DNA from: Prinia subflava
Lineage: Eukaryota > Chordata > Aves > Passeriformes > Cisticolidae
Direction: 5' to 3'
DNA: 64,000 bases
NCBI RefSeq assembly: GCF_021018805.1
Contig: NW_026960614.1
Coordinates: 1,674,001-1,738,000 of the forward strand
The notes under the pieces were generated by a model, which was given only the letters and a program-made list of their open reading frames with translations, ran no database searches and was not told the DNA's origin. This document shows, piece after piece, positions 40,386-51,734 of this stretch; position 1 is the stretch's first letter, and the number at the start of each line of letters is the position of its first letter. The translations under genes were made by a program, and so were the position numbers.

Positions 40386-41321
40386 GTGTGGGTGGGAGGG
40401 AAACATAATGCGGTTGTGTCCCTTCAAAAACAAAACATCACACACACCAAGGGGGGAGAGGGGAGGAGAAGGGGAGCCTGCTCCAACATCAAAAAACTAA
40501 AAGGGGAGCGCAGACCTGTCCTGTGTGATGAAAAAAATGGGACAGGTCGCCAGGTTGTGGCAGTTGAAAAAGAGAGGGATTCTTTAAATGTGCAAGATCC
40601 TCAAAAACTTTCAGGTTTCTTTACCACAAAAAGTAAGTATGAGCCTTTTAAGTTCGAACTTACTACTCCCATAGTCTTTTCTTCACCTGACTGGCACACA
40701 ATAACATTTGTCCTTGAACACGTTTCAGCCTTACACCAGGCTGACAGTGAGCATCTTGCTGTTGGAGACATAAAACACATACCCTCTGAGATCAAGATTG
40801 CTCCTGGCATTTTACCATCACAGCCAGAGCAAATTGTTCCCTTGCCACGTGGTGTCCATCCTCCCCTTTTCCTTCCTAAAGGTCAAGTAATAGTGCAGGT
40901 GATTCCAATTCCCTATTTACTGCAATCAGCACCCAAACCTCATGATGATATTGATCTTTCTGTCTATTGGGCTGAGGTTGTGGGTGAACAAAAGCCTTTA
41001 ATCTGGTGTGCACTAAGAAGGGAAGAAGACCTTGTTCAGATCCAAGGAACGATGGACACTGGGTCTATTGTAACTCTTATTCCACCACACAAATGGCCAT
41101 CACACTGGGAGCTGCAACCCATGGCCAGAAAGGTTTCAGGCGTCGGGGGGAAAGAATGGGCCAAGAGATCAAAGAGTATTGTACAAATTGAAGGACCGGA
41201 TAGAAAACTGGCTTATTTACTTCCATTTGTTGTCGATTCTGGTTATACCCTCTGGGGAAGAGATGCCATTTCCCAGTCGGGGGTTGAATTACAAATTCAG
41301 AAAAAACTCCAGGATTTTTAG
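40386..41321 (+). CDS. pro: beta2 pro: dUTPase-like tail and protease
   Basis: 311 open codons. The middle part ends with 'VPLPRGVHPPLFLPKGQVI', which resembles the end of a viral dUTPase domain, though without clear catalytic motifs. The last 100 codons are an aspartic protease: active site 'TMDTGSIVTLI' (Asp-Thr-Gly-Ser, near 41050-41080) and 'YTLWGRDAIS'. The first 60 codons are Lys- and Arg-rich and may be decayed nucleocapsid. It is followed by RT in another frame. Confidence 0.78.
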   Translation: MWVGGKHNAVVSLQKQNITHTKGGEGRRRGACSNIKKLKGERRPVLCDEKNGTGRQVVAVEKERDSLNVQDPQKLSGFFTTKSKYEPFKFELTTPIVFSSPDWHTITFVLEHVSALHQADSEHLAVGDIKHIPSEIKIAPGILPSQPEQIVPLPRGVHPPLFLPKGQVIVQVIPIPYLLQSAPKPHDDIDLSVYWAEVVGEQKPLIWCALRREEDLVQIQGTMDTGSIVTLIPPHKWPSHWELQPMARKVSGVGGKEWAKRSKSIVQIEGPDRKLAYLLPFVVDSGYTLWGRDAISQSGVELQIQKKLQDF

Positions 41322-41542
41322 TTGCCACCACTCAAGAGTGCCCCATCCAAAAACTGAATTGGCTGACAGATACTCCAGTTTGGCTGGACCAGTGGCCGCT
41401 GAACAAGCAAAAATTGAAGGTGCTCGACTAGCTCATGGAGGAGCAGCTAGCTAAAGGCCACAATGCCAAAACTAACAGGCCGTGGAATTCTCCGGTGTTT
41501 GTCATCAAAAAACCGGGGAAAGACAAGTGGCATCTTGTCATT
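41322..41542 (+). pseudogene. pol: beta2 RT fingers
   Basis: Pieces such as 'LDQWPLNKQKLKVL' and 'NRPWNSPVFVIKKPGKDKW' match the class II RT start; a TAG interrupts between them. The LTR at 41543-41899 cuts the domain just before the 'HDLRKIN' stretch. Confidence 0.8.
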
Positions 41543-41899
41543 ATGGTTTTTGGACGGCATGGAAATAACATGTCTCTTGATATGATGTAGAAAATGAGAG
41601 CAATCTTTATTCTTCTACATTCTCTTTTTATAGAGTACTTTGGTACAATTAATATGATTGGTCCTTAGAGCCTACACCCTTTTGTAAACACTTTTTCCAG
41701 TAAACATGTTGGAAAAACACCACCGTCTGATGGTTTTCGCTTCCCAAGGATTGTTTTGTTATTTGAGATATTCCCAGGCCAGAATGAGAAAGCTGCTTAC
41801 CTTTCTCAAGCCTGTGTAAAGGTGGTATTTGAATGATTTCACACAGACACTGCAGCTGCCTGATGCCTACATTCAGACCATTTTCAGCACCCATAGTGC
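41543..41899 (-). repeat. LTR, family S, copy 2
   Basis: On the minus strand it has ctataaaaag and aataaag in the same arrangement as 2012-2302 and the same end phrase. It interrupts beta2 RT. No clear duplication at the edges. Confidence 0.75.
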
Positions 41900-42475
41900 C
41901 TCCTCCATGATCTGCGAAAAATCAATGAAGTCATTGAGTCTGGGGTCCCTTTAACCAGGTAATCTGTCCCCTTCCATGCTCCCCCAAGATTGGGATCTAG
42001 TCGTCATCGGTATAAAAGATTGTTTCTTCCAAATTCCTGTAGACCCAGTCAATGCTCCACAGTTTGCTTTCTCTGTTCCTTCCATCAATAAGGAAGATCC
42101 CTGGAGGCACTACCACTGGAAGGTTTTACCACAATGGATAAAAAACAGTCCAACTATTTATCGGTGGTACATTGCCAAAATACTATCCCCAGTGCGTGCC
42201 AAAGCAGAAGAAGCTGTCATTCTTCACTATATGGATGACGTCCTAGTGTGTGTCCCTAATAGTGACATGCTCGCAGAAGTATTAGATGAAACTATTACTG
42301 CTCTGACCACTGCGGGATTTGATTTGCAGCAAGAAAAAGTGCAGAGGCTGCTGCCTTGGAAGTACTTAAAGCTTGAGATTGCCAACCGAACAATAACACC
42401 CCAAAAGTTGGTGATCAGTGATAGGCCTAAGACTTTGAGAGACCTCCAACAGCTGTGTGGGTCCTTGAATTGAGT
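41900..42475 (+). CDS. pol: beta2 RT palm with intact YMDD
   Basis: The frame 41976-42473 (165 codons) has 'VVIGIKDCFFQI' (motif A; the first Asp reads Gly here, with Asp retained in KD), 'KVLPQWIKNSPTIY' and 'ILHYMDDVLVCV' with YMDD at 42228-42239. The preceding 'HDLRKINEVIESGVPL' at 41905-41960 is in an adjacent frame. It ends at TGA 42474. Confidence 0.83.
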
Positions 42476-43450
42476 CAGGCCCTGGCTAGGCCTCACTACA
42501 GAAGACTTAACCCCTCTCTTCAATTTGTTAAAGGGGGGAGAAGAGCTAGATTCTCCGAGGGCTCTAAATCAGGAGGCCCAGCAGGCATTAGAGAAGGTAC
42601 AGTCAGTAATGTCAAGTCTGCAAGCCCATCACTGACGGCCAGATCTCCCAATAAATTTCATCATTCTGGGGAAATTACCACACTTCCATGGGCTCATCTT
42701 TCAGTGGGACAAGGACCAGAAGGACCCTCTCTTGATCACAGAGTGGCTGTTCCTTGGTCACCAAATGTCCAAAAGTATCACCAAACCACAAGAGTTGATG
42801 GCCCAGCTGATCAGCAAAGCTAGGCTCAAAATGCGACTGCTAGCGGGGTGTGAGTTTACATGCATTCATGTACCAATTAAATTGTCAACTAGATAGTTCA
42901 CAAATGAGGCTTTAGAGCAATTGCTCCTTGAAAATGAAATGTTACAGTTTGCTCTAGACAGCTACCCAGGGAAAATTTCAATTCATTGTCCTGGCCACAA
43001 ATTGTTCAACTCTGAATTTAATTTGATCCCAAAAGAAAAGCAAAGTCGCAAGCCTCTCAAAGCCTTGATAATTTTCACAGATGCATCCGGAAGGTCCCAC
43101 AAGTCCATAATGACTTGGAAAGATCCTCAGACTCAGCAGTGGAAGACATGCAGAGAAAGTTGAGGGTTCCCCTCAAGTTGCTGAGTTGGCCGCAGTAGTC
43201 AGGGTCTCTGAGAAGTTCTCTGAACCAATTAATACTGTTACTGATTTGGCCTATGTAGCAGGGCTAGTGTCAAGAGCTGAAAATGCAGTTCTCAAAGAAG
43301 TTTCAAATCCAGTCATCTTTAACTTGCTCTCAAAACTAATCCATCTAGTTTCCCACCAATAGCAACAATATTACATAATGCATGTAAGATCACACACATC
43401 TTCCAGGTTTCATTGCAGAGGGCAACCACAGAGCAGATGCCCTAGCAGCT
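42476..43450 (+). pseudogene. pol: beta2 RT connection and RNase H
   Basis: Connection pieces are in several frames; the frame 42921-43163 leads into RNase H with 'LIIFTDASGRSHKS' (first catalytic Asp). Downstream a 'TDLAYVAGLV' phrase gives another catalytic Asp, again after frame changes. Several stops. Confidence 0.75.
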
Positions 43451-43453
43451 CCT

Positions 43454-44330
43454 GTGCAGCTAGTTGGTCTTCCTAACATCTTCCAACAAGCCAAGTTAAG
43501 CCATCAACAGTTCCATCAAAATGTTGTAGGTCTGATCCGCCAATGCCGTCTAAGGCGAGATCAAGCCAAAGCAATCATAGATACCTGTCTGAACTGCCAA
43601 AAGATCTCCCTACCATCGTTAGGATCAGGAGTTAATCCAAGAGGGCTTGGCAGTTTTGAGGTGTGGCAAACAGATGTCACCCACATACCCCAGTTTGGAA
43701 AGTTTAAATACGTCCACATTTCAGTTGATACCTTCTCTGGTGCAGTTTATGCCTCAGCCCACACAGGGGAGAAGACCACAGATGCACAGAAATACCTTGT
43801 GCAGACCTTCTCCACTTTGGGGATCCACAAAATGATCAAAACTGATAATGGTCCGACTTATGTCTCCAAGGAGTTCAGTAATTTCCTGCAAGAGTGGGGG
43901 GTTGAACATTGCAAGGGTATCCCTTACTCCCCCACCGGTCAGGCAGTAATAGAAAGAACCCATCACACTCTCAAAAAAAACATAGAACAACAGAGAGGAG
44001 ATGTCAAAATCAACAGTCCACACCAACGACTTTGTAAAGCTTTTTTTACAATGAACTTTCTCAACAGTTCATTTGAAAATCTCAACCCTCCTGTTGTCAG
44101 GCATTTCAAACGGAGTCAGCGGTTGAAGTTTGAAGAGACACCACCAGTCCTGGTGAAAGATCCTGAGACCTAGAAGGTCCAGGGGCCCTTTGATTTAGTC
44201 ACTTGGGGTCGAGGATATGCCTGCGTGTCCACCCCCTCAGGTTTGAAATGGGTCCTGCAAAAATGGGTCAAACCTTGTGTTCCACCTAAAGGAAGACAAC
44301 CTAAATGCAGAACCACCTTTACCTTCCCTA
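43454..44330 (+). CDS. pol: beta2 integrase
   Basis: The frame 43454-44173 (239 codons) contains the zinc-binding N-domain (His pair in 'SHQQFHQN', 'CLNC') and a complete catalytic set: Asp in 'WQTDVTHI', Asp in 'KTDNGPTYV' and Glu in 'AVIERTHHTLK'. After the TAG at 44171-44173 the same frame continues with the C-domain phrase 'FDLVTWGRGYACVS' to about 44330, typical for class II. This is the best-kept integrase of the window, but one stop separates core and tail. Confidence 0.9.
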
Positions 44331-44430
44331 CCCAATGATGTAGCTGTTGCTTCCTCTCGAAGACAACGCAAAGGAAGTAGGAAACCCAAATCCTGTATTT
44401 TCCCAGATCCAGAGTGTTTAATAAGTTCTT

Positions 44431-44685
44431 ATGATGAGTGTTAAATGTTATTTTCCTACTTATATGTGTATGTTGTTTTTAGACATCCTCCTATTCCCCA
44501 GAATGAAGCCAGAACTCCTGTGGTTTTTGTTCCTGCTAATGCTGTCAGCAGAGCATGAACAAGAACATGACGACTTCAGAGTGATGCCTTGCCTCAATTT
44601 ATCCAGCGGAGGCCAGAGCATCTTCAATTCCATCCAAGAAATGAAGAACATGATTGAAGAAATAAAGCGAGAATTGGGAGACTAG
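44431..44685 (+). pseudogene. env: beta2 env stub: signal peptide joined to TM helix
   Basis: An 84-codon frame: a hydrophobic signal-like segment ('LLWFLFLLMLSAEHE') is followed at once by a helix ('IQEMKNMIEEIKREL') that looks like the second heptad of class II TM. Almost all of SU and the first half of TM are missing, so a large internal deletion joined the ends. A stop follows at 44683-44685. Confidence 0.65.
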
Positions 44686-44898
44686 CTGAAAAACATCTTT
44701 AGAGACTGGGGGTTGCCAGGGTGCATGTCATTAGTTGTAAAAGATATTTTAATAGTTTTTCTCATTATCCTTTTAATTTCCCTAACCTTTAAAGTGCTGA
44801 AGGGAATTCTAGCTAAAAGAGCGAAAAAATTGGCTCCTTCCAAATTCACTGTGGCTGCCGCTGAAAGATGGTGGGAAGAGCCACAGACAGGAGTTTGA
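44686..44898 (+). pseudogene. env: beta2 env stub: TM membrane anchor and tail
   Basis: Directly after the stop, the frame from 44713 continues with a hydrophobic anchor ('ILIVFLIILLISLTF') and a basic cytoplasmic tail. With 44431-44685 it forms a signal-helix-anchor remnant of about 150 codons. Confidence 0.65.
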
Positions 44899-44954
44899 AG
44901 AGTTAGTTCTGTCTCTCCTTTTGTTTCAAATTAAACAAAAAGGGATGGATGAAT

Positions 44955-45469
44955 TGTGGTGGTGGGTTTTGGTTAAGCTGTTTTGAGTTCTGTATCTCAA
45001 TGGTTCTTCCCTGTTTCCCCCTGCCTGATGGGTCAGGTGCTGTCCAGGCATGTCTCCTCCTTTGTCTCTTTGTTTGCCTCTCCTGCCCCTGCCCTGTCCC
45101 TAGCAGCTTTGGTCAACTGTCCATGTTTCCCCTGACCCTGCCCTATGTTATGGAAAAACCCCTGTCCATCTGTCCTGGGACCAATCACGTACTTGTTTCA
45201 CATCCCCCACCCCTCGGTTTTAAAAGCGGGCGCAGGCTTTGTCTCTTGCTCTTTTTCGTACCCCCCCTCCTGGGGTATAAAGGTCTCTGAGAAAATGTAT
45301 GAAAAGGGTCTTCTCTAGTCCTTGCTCCGAAGTCTAGACACCGCAACACCTGTTTGCCACAGAAGAACAGCCTTGTTCTGTACTGTTACCTGAATCTGCT
45401 GGCAGATTTGGGAATGGCCCTTGGCACAGCCAGGAATCAGAGCTAGCTGGGGTTCTACCAGCAGTGTCA
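44955..45469 (+). repeat. LTR, family W
   Basis: Starts TGTGGTGGTGGGTTTTGG after an A-rich/purine stretch (44930-44946). CCAAT-like ccaatcacg is at 45181 and TATA-like ttttaaaag at 45218. It ends near GTGTCA before the beta3 integrase. It does not resemble the beta2 5' LTR (9768-9829 plus 21627-21764), so it is not clearly the beta2 3' LTR. Confidence 0.55.
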
Positions 45470-46155
45470 GTGATGGTTTAAAATTACAGGGTTATTTGAA
45501 TTCTGCGGCACTGTAAGGTGATTGATGGTATACAAAGCCTTTGCCAACCGACTGTGCTGGGTTTCACCCTGCATTCTCTGTTTTTGTTTTTGAAGAATCT
45601 GCTTTAGAGTACAATGAGCGCATTGAACAATAGCTTGACCGGTTGGAGAATGAGGAATACCAAACTTGTGCGAAACACCCCACAACTGCAGGAACTGCCG
45701 TACCTTCTGTAAGGTGTAAGCAGGACCATTGTCAGTCTTCACAGTAGAAGGTATGCCTAGAATGGCAAAAGCCTGCCTCCAGTGGGCAATGACATTGCGG
45801 GTCTTCTCTCCAGTGTGAGCAGAAGCCCACACAGCAGAGGAAAAGGTGTCGACAGACAAGTGCACATACTTGAACCGGCAAAATTCAGCAATTTGGGTGA
45901 CATCTGTCTGTGAAATCTTCAAGGCCTTGAGGCCTTTGGGCCTCACACAAGCACGTGACAGTCATCACAAGAATTGACAATGTCACGAGCCTCAGCTGGG
46001 GTCAGCTGAAACTGCTTCTGCAGGGTATGTGCATTTTGATGTAAAAATTCATGCGATGCCTTGGCTTGCACTAGTGTATCAGGCTGAGGCACTACCCATG
46101 CAGGGTTAGACAACTTGTCAGCCCTTGCGTTACCCTCCACTATGAAACTTGGCAA
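45467..46155 (-). pseudogene. pol: beta3 integrase, catalytic Glu lost
   Basis: The frame 45943-46155 has the zinc-binding N-domain ('SHEFLHQN', 'CDDC'); the frame 45467-45946 has the core with Asp in 'SQTDVTQI' and Asp in 'KTDNGPAYT'. The third residue is changed: the family 'IVERAH' reads 'IVQCAH', so the catalytic Glu is Gln. A frame change lies at about 45945. Confidence 0.85.
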
Positions 46156-46335
46156 ACTGGTGTGATTTCTAACATGCAGAATGTAATACGGATTAACTCA
46201 GGCCTGAATGGCATACCACAAGGTTTTCAGCAAATGAAACAAAGCAGCATTGCTGACTTCCTTCAAAACTGAGTAAACCAATTGTTGAGCTATGTCTGCC
46301 ACATAGGCAGAATCCGTGACCAGATTGAAAGGTAC
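46156..46335 (-). pseudogene. pol: beta3 RNase H C-terminal part
   Basis: Short piece with 'VTDSAYVAD', giving a catalytic Asp, on the left side of LTR M copy 2; the 'NARAD' motif lies at the start of the following frame (46130s). Confidence 0.75.
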
Positions 46336-47138
46336 TGTTGGGGGTTAGATTTGTTTTTCTTCTCACAGAATTTTTCCCATAAGTTTCCAAGAGGCCTTGA
46401 TGACTACTTAGAACAAAAAGGAGTACTTGACGGACATGGCAGCACAAGGCTACACCTATTGTTTTTGAGTCCCTGGGAGTGTCCCTCAGAGGGGAGAGAT
46501 GATGAGCTTTGGGAAAGGCAAAAAGACAGATCTGGGGGAGGGGGAGGCACTCTTGCTCTCAGCGCCGAGGAGGACGGTCAGGCTGCCCTCTGCTACAGGA
46601 AGCGTTCGCGGCCCTCACTCTGCCTCTGTCTCGTCCTGGGAAATCTATCGTCATCTGCTCCTGTACCCGGGAATCCTGAGCTCGCTTTCTCCAGCCCTCC
46701 CCCCACCACTGCTGCTTCTTCAGAGCTTTGAGGTTCCCCTGCTACTCTGTAGCCCTGCACTGCCCAGCCCTGCCGGGACACCCCTGCCGCTTCAGCTGCC
46801 AGCACAGAGCTCCTCATCTCATCCACCGGCCCGGGACTTTCCTCCCTTCCAGCTCGGCCTCTCGGAGTCCTGCAGGGGCATCGAGATCAAACTGTCTCGG
46901 GCTTTCTGTGAAAGCCCTCAAGGTTCTTGGTTCTGTTTATTATTGATGCTGTATTTTTTGTTTGTTGATTGTTTTGTCATATATACTAGTAAAGAACTGT
47001 TATTCCTATCCCCATACCTCTGTCTGAAAGCTCCTTTAATTTTTTTTCATTAGAATAGTTTGGAGGGAGGGGATTTGCTCCACCTCTAAAGAGGTCCTGC
47101 CCCCTTCCTAGCAGATATCTGTCTTTCAAACCAAGATA
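46336..47138 (-). mobile_element. ERVL-type solo LTR, family M, copy 2 (TSD GGTAC)
   Basis: On the minus strand from a decayed TGTCTTGGTTTG (47138) to TAACCCCCAACA (46336), 803 bp, flanked by GGTAC at 46331-46335 and 47139-47143. It splits beta3 RNase H. Long plus-strand frames here (46282-46731, 46499-47053) are LTR-encoded and not genes. Confidence 0.92.
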
Positions 47139-47804
47139 GGTACCTGGGAAAAATCTTTGAAATGCCATGACAGCAGCCCTTAATTCAACCAATTGGGTTG
47201 AGCCAGTCTCATGACCTTCAAGCTCCTGGCACTCAGATCCATCCCTCCAAGTAACAATGGCTTTTCCCATTCTTCCTGAACCATCAGTAAAGACAGTGGG
47301 TCTTTGCACTGGCTCCCGACTATTTTTGGGCCTCAAAGAAATTTGTGTCAGTTTTGCCATGTGCAGTAGCTTGTGGCTGGGCAGATGATAAGTGATCTGC
47401 CCTGAAAGGTTTTCCAGAGCACTTTGCAGAGACACACTGTTTGCAAAGCTCCAGTCAAAATCCTCCCGTTGCACCAGTAGCACGATCTTTGCAGGATCTG
47501 CTCCCATCAATTGCAAACACCGTTGCCGGAATTTGATTATCAAGCGAGCGATCAATTCAGTTCATGTGGTTGCCATCTTCTGTGGCTGATGGGGCAAGAC
47601 AACCCATCCCAAGATGTGCAAGGAATCTGACCATTTGTCACTCCATTGGCCAATGATGCCTGTGGGATGTAAATCTGGAATGGTGATGAAGACAGTGACA
47701 TCAACGGAGGGATCAATCCAATAGACTTGGCAAGTGGAAACAGTTTGCTGAACCTCCTCCAGCGCTCGTCGTGCCTCAGGGGTCAATGTGCGAGGTGACT
47801 TCAA
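47139..47804 (-). pseudogene. pol: beta3 RNase H N-part and RT connection
   Basis: The frame 46986-47555 holds the connection and RNase H start: 'PTVFTDGSGRMGKA' (Asp) and 'STQLVELRAAVMAF' (Glu). The frame 47562-47804 is the preceding thumb/connection ('EARRALEEVQQTVST'). Its 3' codons run into the LTR. Confidence 0.8.
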
Positions 47805-48680
47805 ATCAGTCTCCCTTTAAAAGATCCAGTTGTGTCATGGTCAGTCCCAAATATGAACGTAACCAAGTGATGACACCTACCAGTTTCTGTGCATCATTGA
47901 GTGTCTTAACTGCATGCACAAATTGCACCTCTTGGTGTTGGATTGTTCATTCCAAAATTTTGACCACCAAATATTTCCAAGGAGGTTGCTGTTGGACCTT
48001 CTCTGGAGCCACCTGCAGCCCATGAGAATGCAAAGCATTGAGCAGCTGAGGCTGTATCCTCAGCAGCTCATCCTGAGTGGATGCTGCCACCAGGATGTCA
48101 TCCATGTAATGATAGAAACGGGCATCAGGAAATTGCATGAGAACTCCAGACAAGGCCCGGGCCACATGCCTTTGGCATACGGCAGGCGAGTTTTGCGTGC
48201 CTTGCGGCAAGACCCTCCACTGATATCTCTGTGCGGGCTCAGCATTGTTGATTGCTGGCACCGTGAAGGCGAATTTGTGTTTGTCATCGGGATGCAAAGG
48301 AATTGTAAAAAAAAATCCTTCAGATTAACAATGAGAACTGGCCAATCGGTGGGAAGCATGGTGGGTGACGGCATACCAGCCTACAACATCCCCATCATGG
48401 CATTAACCTTCCAAAGGTCTTGTAACAACCACCATTTCCCAGATTTCTTTTTTATGCAAAAGACAGGAGTGTTCCAGGGACTGGTAGAAGACTCAGGATG
48501 ACCCTGGTCCAATTGCTCCTGAACTAATTTTTGAAGGGTGACTAGTTTGTCTTTAGGGAGGGGCCACTGGTTCTCCAAGACAGGTTTGTCCACCAGCCAA
48601 CGTAAAGGAGACATAGAACAATGTACACCCTTCATCACAGTGGCCCCCATCAAAAATCTGTCCCAATCTGTACCCCCCAA
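47805..48680 (-). pseudogene. pol: beta3 reverse transcriptase, YMDD kept
   Basis: Frame 48381-48680: fingers ('[15 protein letters not shown]', '[19 protein letters not shown]'). Frame 48060-48374: 'WPVLIVNLKDFF' (motif A with Asp to Asn). Frame 47947-48297: 'QWRVLPQGTQNSPAV' and 'RFYHYMDDILVAAS' with YMDD near 48098-48109. Frame changes separate the pieces. Confidence 0.85.
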
Positions 48681-48689
48681 GCCAACAGT

Positions 48690-48990
48690 ACATCTCTCCC
48701 CCAGAGGTTAGCAATAGCTGCAGTGACATAAGGCCAAACCATGCCTGACTGTCCCTCTCAGTTCGTGATCAACACAGGCTGTTGGCTCACGTAGCACAGT
48801 GCCATTCCACCCAATCCTGCAATGGGTGACTCCACAGGATCCAGAGGCCACTGTGGAGGCCACACTGAGATGGAGAGGATGGTTAGGTCTGGGCCCGAGT
48901 CAATCAGGCCTTGAAGGCAGATCTCTGATGGTGTGGCACCAGGGATGGACAGGATACACAGCATTACGGGACATTGGTCAGTCAGGACAG
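48690..48990 (-). pseudogene. pro: beta3 protease
   Basis: In the frame 48758-49174 the active site reads 'LQGLIDSGPDLTIL' (Asp-Ser-Gly-Pro where the family has Asp-Thr/Ser-Gly-Ala) followed by 'VWPPQWPLDPVESPIAGLG'. The first Asp is kept. Confidence 0.78.
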
Positions 48991-49430
48991 CAGTCCAGTG
49001 CACTTGAGGTGGCTCGGTAGATCCGAAGCAGCCGTCTCCTCGCCACCGGTTCTCTGTCCTGGAAACAGAAGACTTAAAAGGCACAAGTTGAGCAATTCGA
49101 GTCTTCTCAGGGATAGTGATGGGGGGTGGGTGTGGAAAGCATGGCCCAAAATTGTCCCGTGTAGTCTGCATCAATGACTCCTAGATGCACAATGATGCCC
49201 TGAAGGGTGGCACTAGACCTCCCTATGAGGAGGGCACTTTTGCCCTCACCCAAGGGTCCAAAGGTATCTCGAGGGACTTTGTGCACTTTGCAAGAGTCTA
49301 GGACAACTGTTGCTGCTGTGCAGACATCAACACCGGCTGAGCCGCAAGTGCTGGCTGCAAGCTGGCTAAGCAAGCCTGCATTGGCATCAGGACTTAGGGA
49401 AATGCTTGTGTGTGGGTGGGTCTCCCCCAT
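48991..49430 (-). pseudogene. pro: beta3 dUTPase
   Basis: The frame 49107-49535 shows 'STCGSAGVDVCTA' (motif 1), 'LLIGRSSATLQG' (motif 2) and 'GVIDADYTGQF' (motif 3, near 49150-49185). The adjacent frame gives 'IPEKTRIAQLVPF' (motif 4-like). The catalytic motifs are well kept and the order before protease is as in betaretroviruses. Confidence 0.85.
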
Positions 49431-50466
49431 GCGCTCAGCTTCCTTTTTTCTGGTCCTGGCAAAGGCTGACCAGTGGCATGGACCTTTGCCGTACAAGCAT
49501 CTGCCATATGGTTTGGCTTTCCACACTGACTGCACAAAAACAAGGGAGCTTTTGCTCTCTGCTTTTGTTTTCCCTGCTTCTTGCTGGTTTGTGCATTTCC
49601 CTGTTTCTGCTGTCTGCCCTTTGGTCCTTTCCAGGCCGACTGTAGGGCAGAAGCGAAGGCAGCCGTCTTATGATCCGTGGTGCCTACATTAGTACAAACC
49701 TGGACCATGTCTGGTAAGGAAGGATCTCCAGGGAGGGCCTCAATGAGCTTTCTGCAATCTACACTGGAGTTAGCTCTAACAAGCTGTTTGAGCAAAAGTG
49801 ATCTCATATCTACATCCTTCACCTACTACTCCACAGCTGCAGAAAGCCTCTCAACAAATATCAAAAAAGGGTCCTTCGGCCCTTGGACTATGGTCACAAA
49901 CCTCTGTTTAGGAGCGGCCAGTTCTATGGTTTTCACCAATGCTGCCATGCCTGTCTTCTGGCACTGGTCCAGCACAAGAGGGTCAAAGGTAGCCTGAATA
50001 TCAGGGTCAGCGTAAGTGCCAATCCCTGTGAACACATCAATTCCAGCTGCATGCCTGGGGTTGTTCAGAGGCAATGGAGTATTTTTTGCTATCACTCTGA
50101 AGGATAACTGATTCAAATTAGATTCAAAAACCTCAAGCTGTACTGGTTGAAACAGCACCTAAGCCAGGTGCCTGATGTCATAAGGTGCTAATATGTCCCT
50201 ATTGAGGACACGAATCATCTGCATCATTTCAGTAGAACCCAGGCCTCACTTGGCCACCTTATCTCGTATGTCTATCAATGCTTTCCATGACAAAATGTGA
50301 TGAGTCCCATCTTGTCCTGAGTTAGGATTACCCCTAACTCAGGAAAAGATGGAACACCTCCTTGGAAGGTGACAGCATCCATTTGGTTCTGCTCCGTGGG
50401 GGTCACAGGAGCAGAGACAGATGCCTGTCTGGGATTCATACCAACAGCACCCAATAACACATTCCT
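49394..50466 (-). pseudogene. gag: beta3 gag capsid and nucleocapsid
   Basis: Frame 49826-50158: capsid with the major homology region 'IVQGPKDPFLIFVERL'. Frame 49394-49822: capsid end ('RANSSVDCRKLIEALPGDP') and a zinc knuckle 'CSQCGKPNHMADAC' (C-x2-C-x4-H-x4-C) after a Lys- and Gln-rich linker. Frame 50275-50460 belongs to the capsid N-part. A stop near 49824 and other shifts are present. Confidence 0.87.
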
Positions 50467-51734
50467 TTAGGCACCTGGAGAGCCAGAAGAACCATCTCCA
50501 GGCCCCATGAGGCGATCCACCATGTCCCAGTCACCCATTTCTACCACTTTGGCTTTTACTTCATCCCAGAAATGCTTCAGGTCCCTGGGGCGGACGGTAA
50601 TCTGACAAGGGAGAAGCATCAATCCAATAGTTGGCTGAGGAGAGACCACTAGCTCGGGGTCCCCTACTTGTAGCAGCTGCCTGCGTCTTGACGGCTGTAT
50701 TGCCACCTGATCCAATGGTGAATACTGGGGGGGGGCCATGGACACGGCATTCCTGGGCTCACCAGAGGGTGGGGGGGTGTGAAGCCATGGCGGCAGTTGC
50801 CAGAGCCACACCAACCACTGTGGGGTTTGCAGGCGCCATGCGTCACGGAGCCGCTGGCTACAGGAACCATGGTAGTAGACCCTGCGGCAGGCACACAAGC
50901 AGACAATGCCTCCAGACCTGGCGCAGGCAGACAAGGCACCGGAAAAGATTCAGCACGAGTGGCCAGGTGAGCCTGGGCTCCACCCCCGCCCGGCGCTGCA
51001 GAAGGAGACGGGATGGGGGGTGGTGGAGCCAAGACACAAGCGGTCACTGAAGGCGCCGCTTGCACTGGATGGAGGGACACAGGCTGCCCCCCCACGGGGG
51101 CCGGATCTGAGAGCAGATCGAGCAAAACTGCGCTCACTGGCATTCCCGCTGACTGCACAGGCCCTCTTGCCTGCACAGGAGGCAGTGAGGAGTAGGTGGC
51201 ATACGTGCCTGCCCCCTCCCTGGTGGGGGCTGGCTGCAATGGGGGCGCCACGGTGGCACCGGCAAAGCCGAGGGGGTAGTGCGTAGAAACTCCACAGTTG
51301 GGGCAGCGTGTGGTGACTTAACCCTGCGATCCCAATTCCACCATTGGTGTGGGAGGAGCTGCCACCTACCCCCCCCCCACCTGCCGGAAATGCATGGAGG
51401 GTGGGCTGGTCCCCGCCGCTTCCCAGACTTCTGAGCATGGGGGGAAATGGTTCCTGCGGAGCTGGGAGTGGAACCGGGAGCGGGGCCAGGTCAGGGGGAA
51501 TTCCAGAAGTCCCGAGCCCACCCCACCCCTTTTGGCTGCCTGCCACGCTCTGCAAGGGAGCCCAAACCCCTTTCCAAGGGTCAAATCCAGGACAAAAAAC
51601 GGAATCCGAACCAAACACAGCAAGCTGGGTGGGAGGGAGGGGTTCCAAAGTGCCGCTAAATTAAAAGCCCGCCTGAACTTCTGTGGTGTCCACGTCCACC
51701 AGGATGCTGTCCTACATCTCTGCATCTGATTCTG
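50467..51734 (-). pseudogene. gag: beta3 gag proline-rich region and capsid start
   Basis: Overlapping frames 50467-50934, 50664-51251 and 50950-51648 are Pro-, Ala- and Gly-rich linker, then 'SPQPTIGLMLLPCQITVRP' and 'LKHFWDEVKAKVVEMGDWD' at the capsid start. Class II Gag proteins often have such a linker between matrix and capsid. The GC content is much above the flanks. Frame changes prevent a single reading. Confidence 0.7.

Noticed and set aside
44955..45469. LTR W as the 3' LTR of beta2
   Set aside because: Its sequence does not match the beta2 5' LTR pieces at 9768-9829 and 21627-21764, and no duplication links them. Left as a separate LTR.
46282..47053. Plus-strand frames of 149 and 184 codons
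   Set aside because: They lie in the antisense of the ERVL-type LTR M copy 2 with exact GGTAC duplications and show no family pattern.
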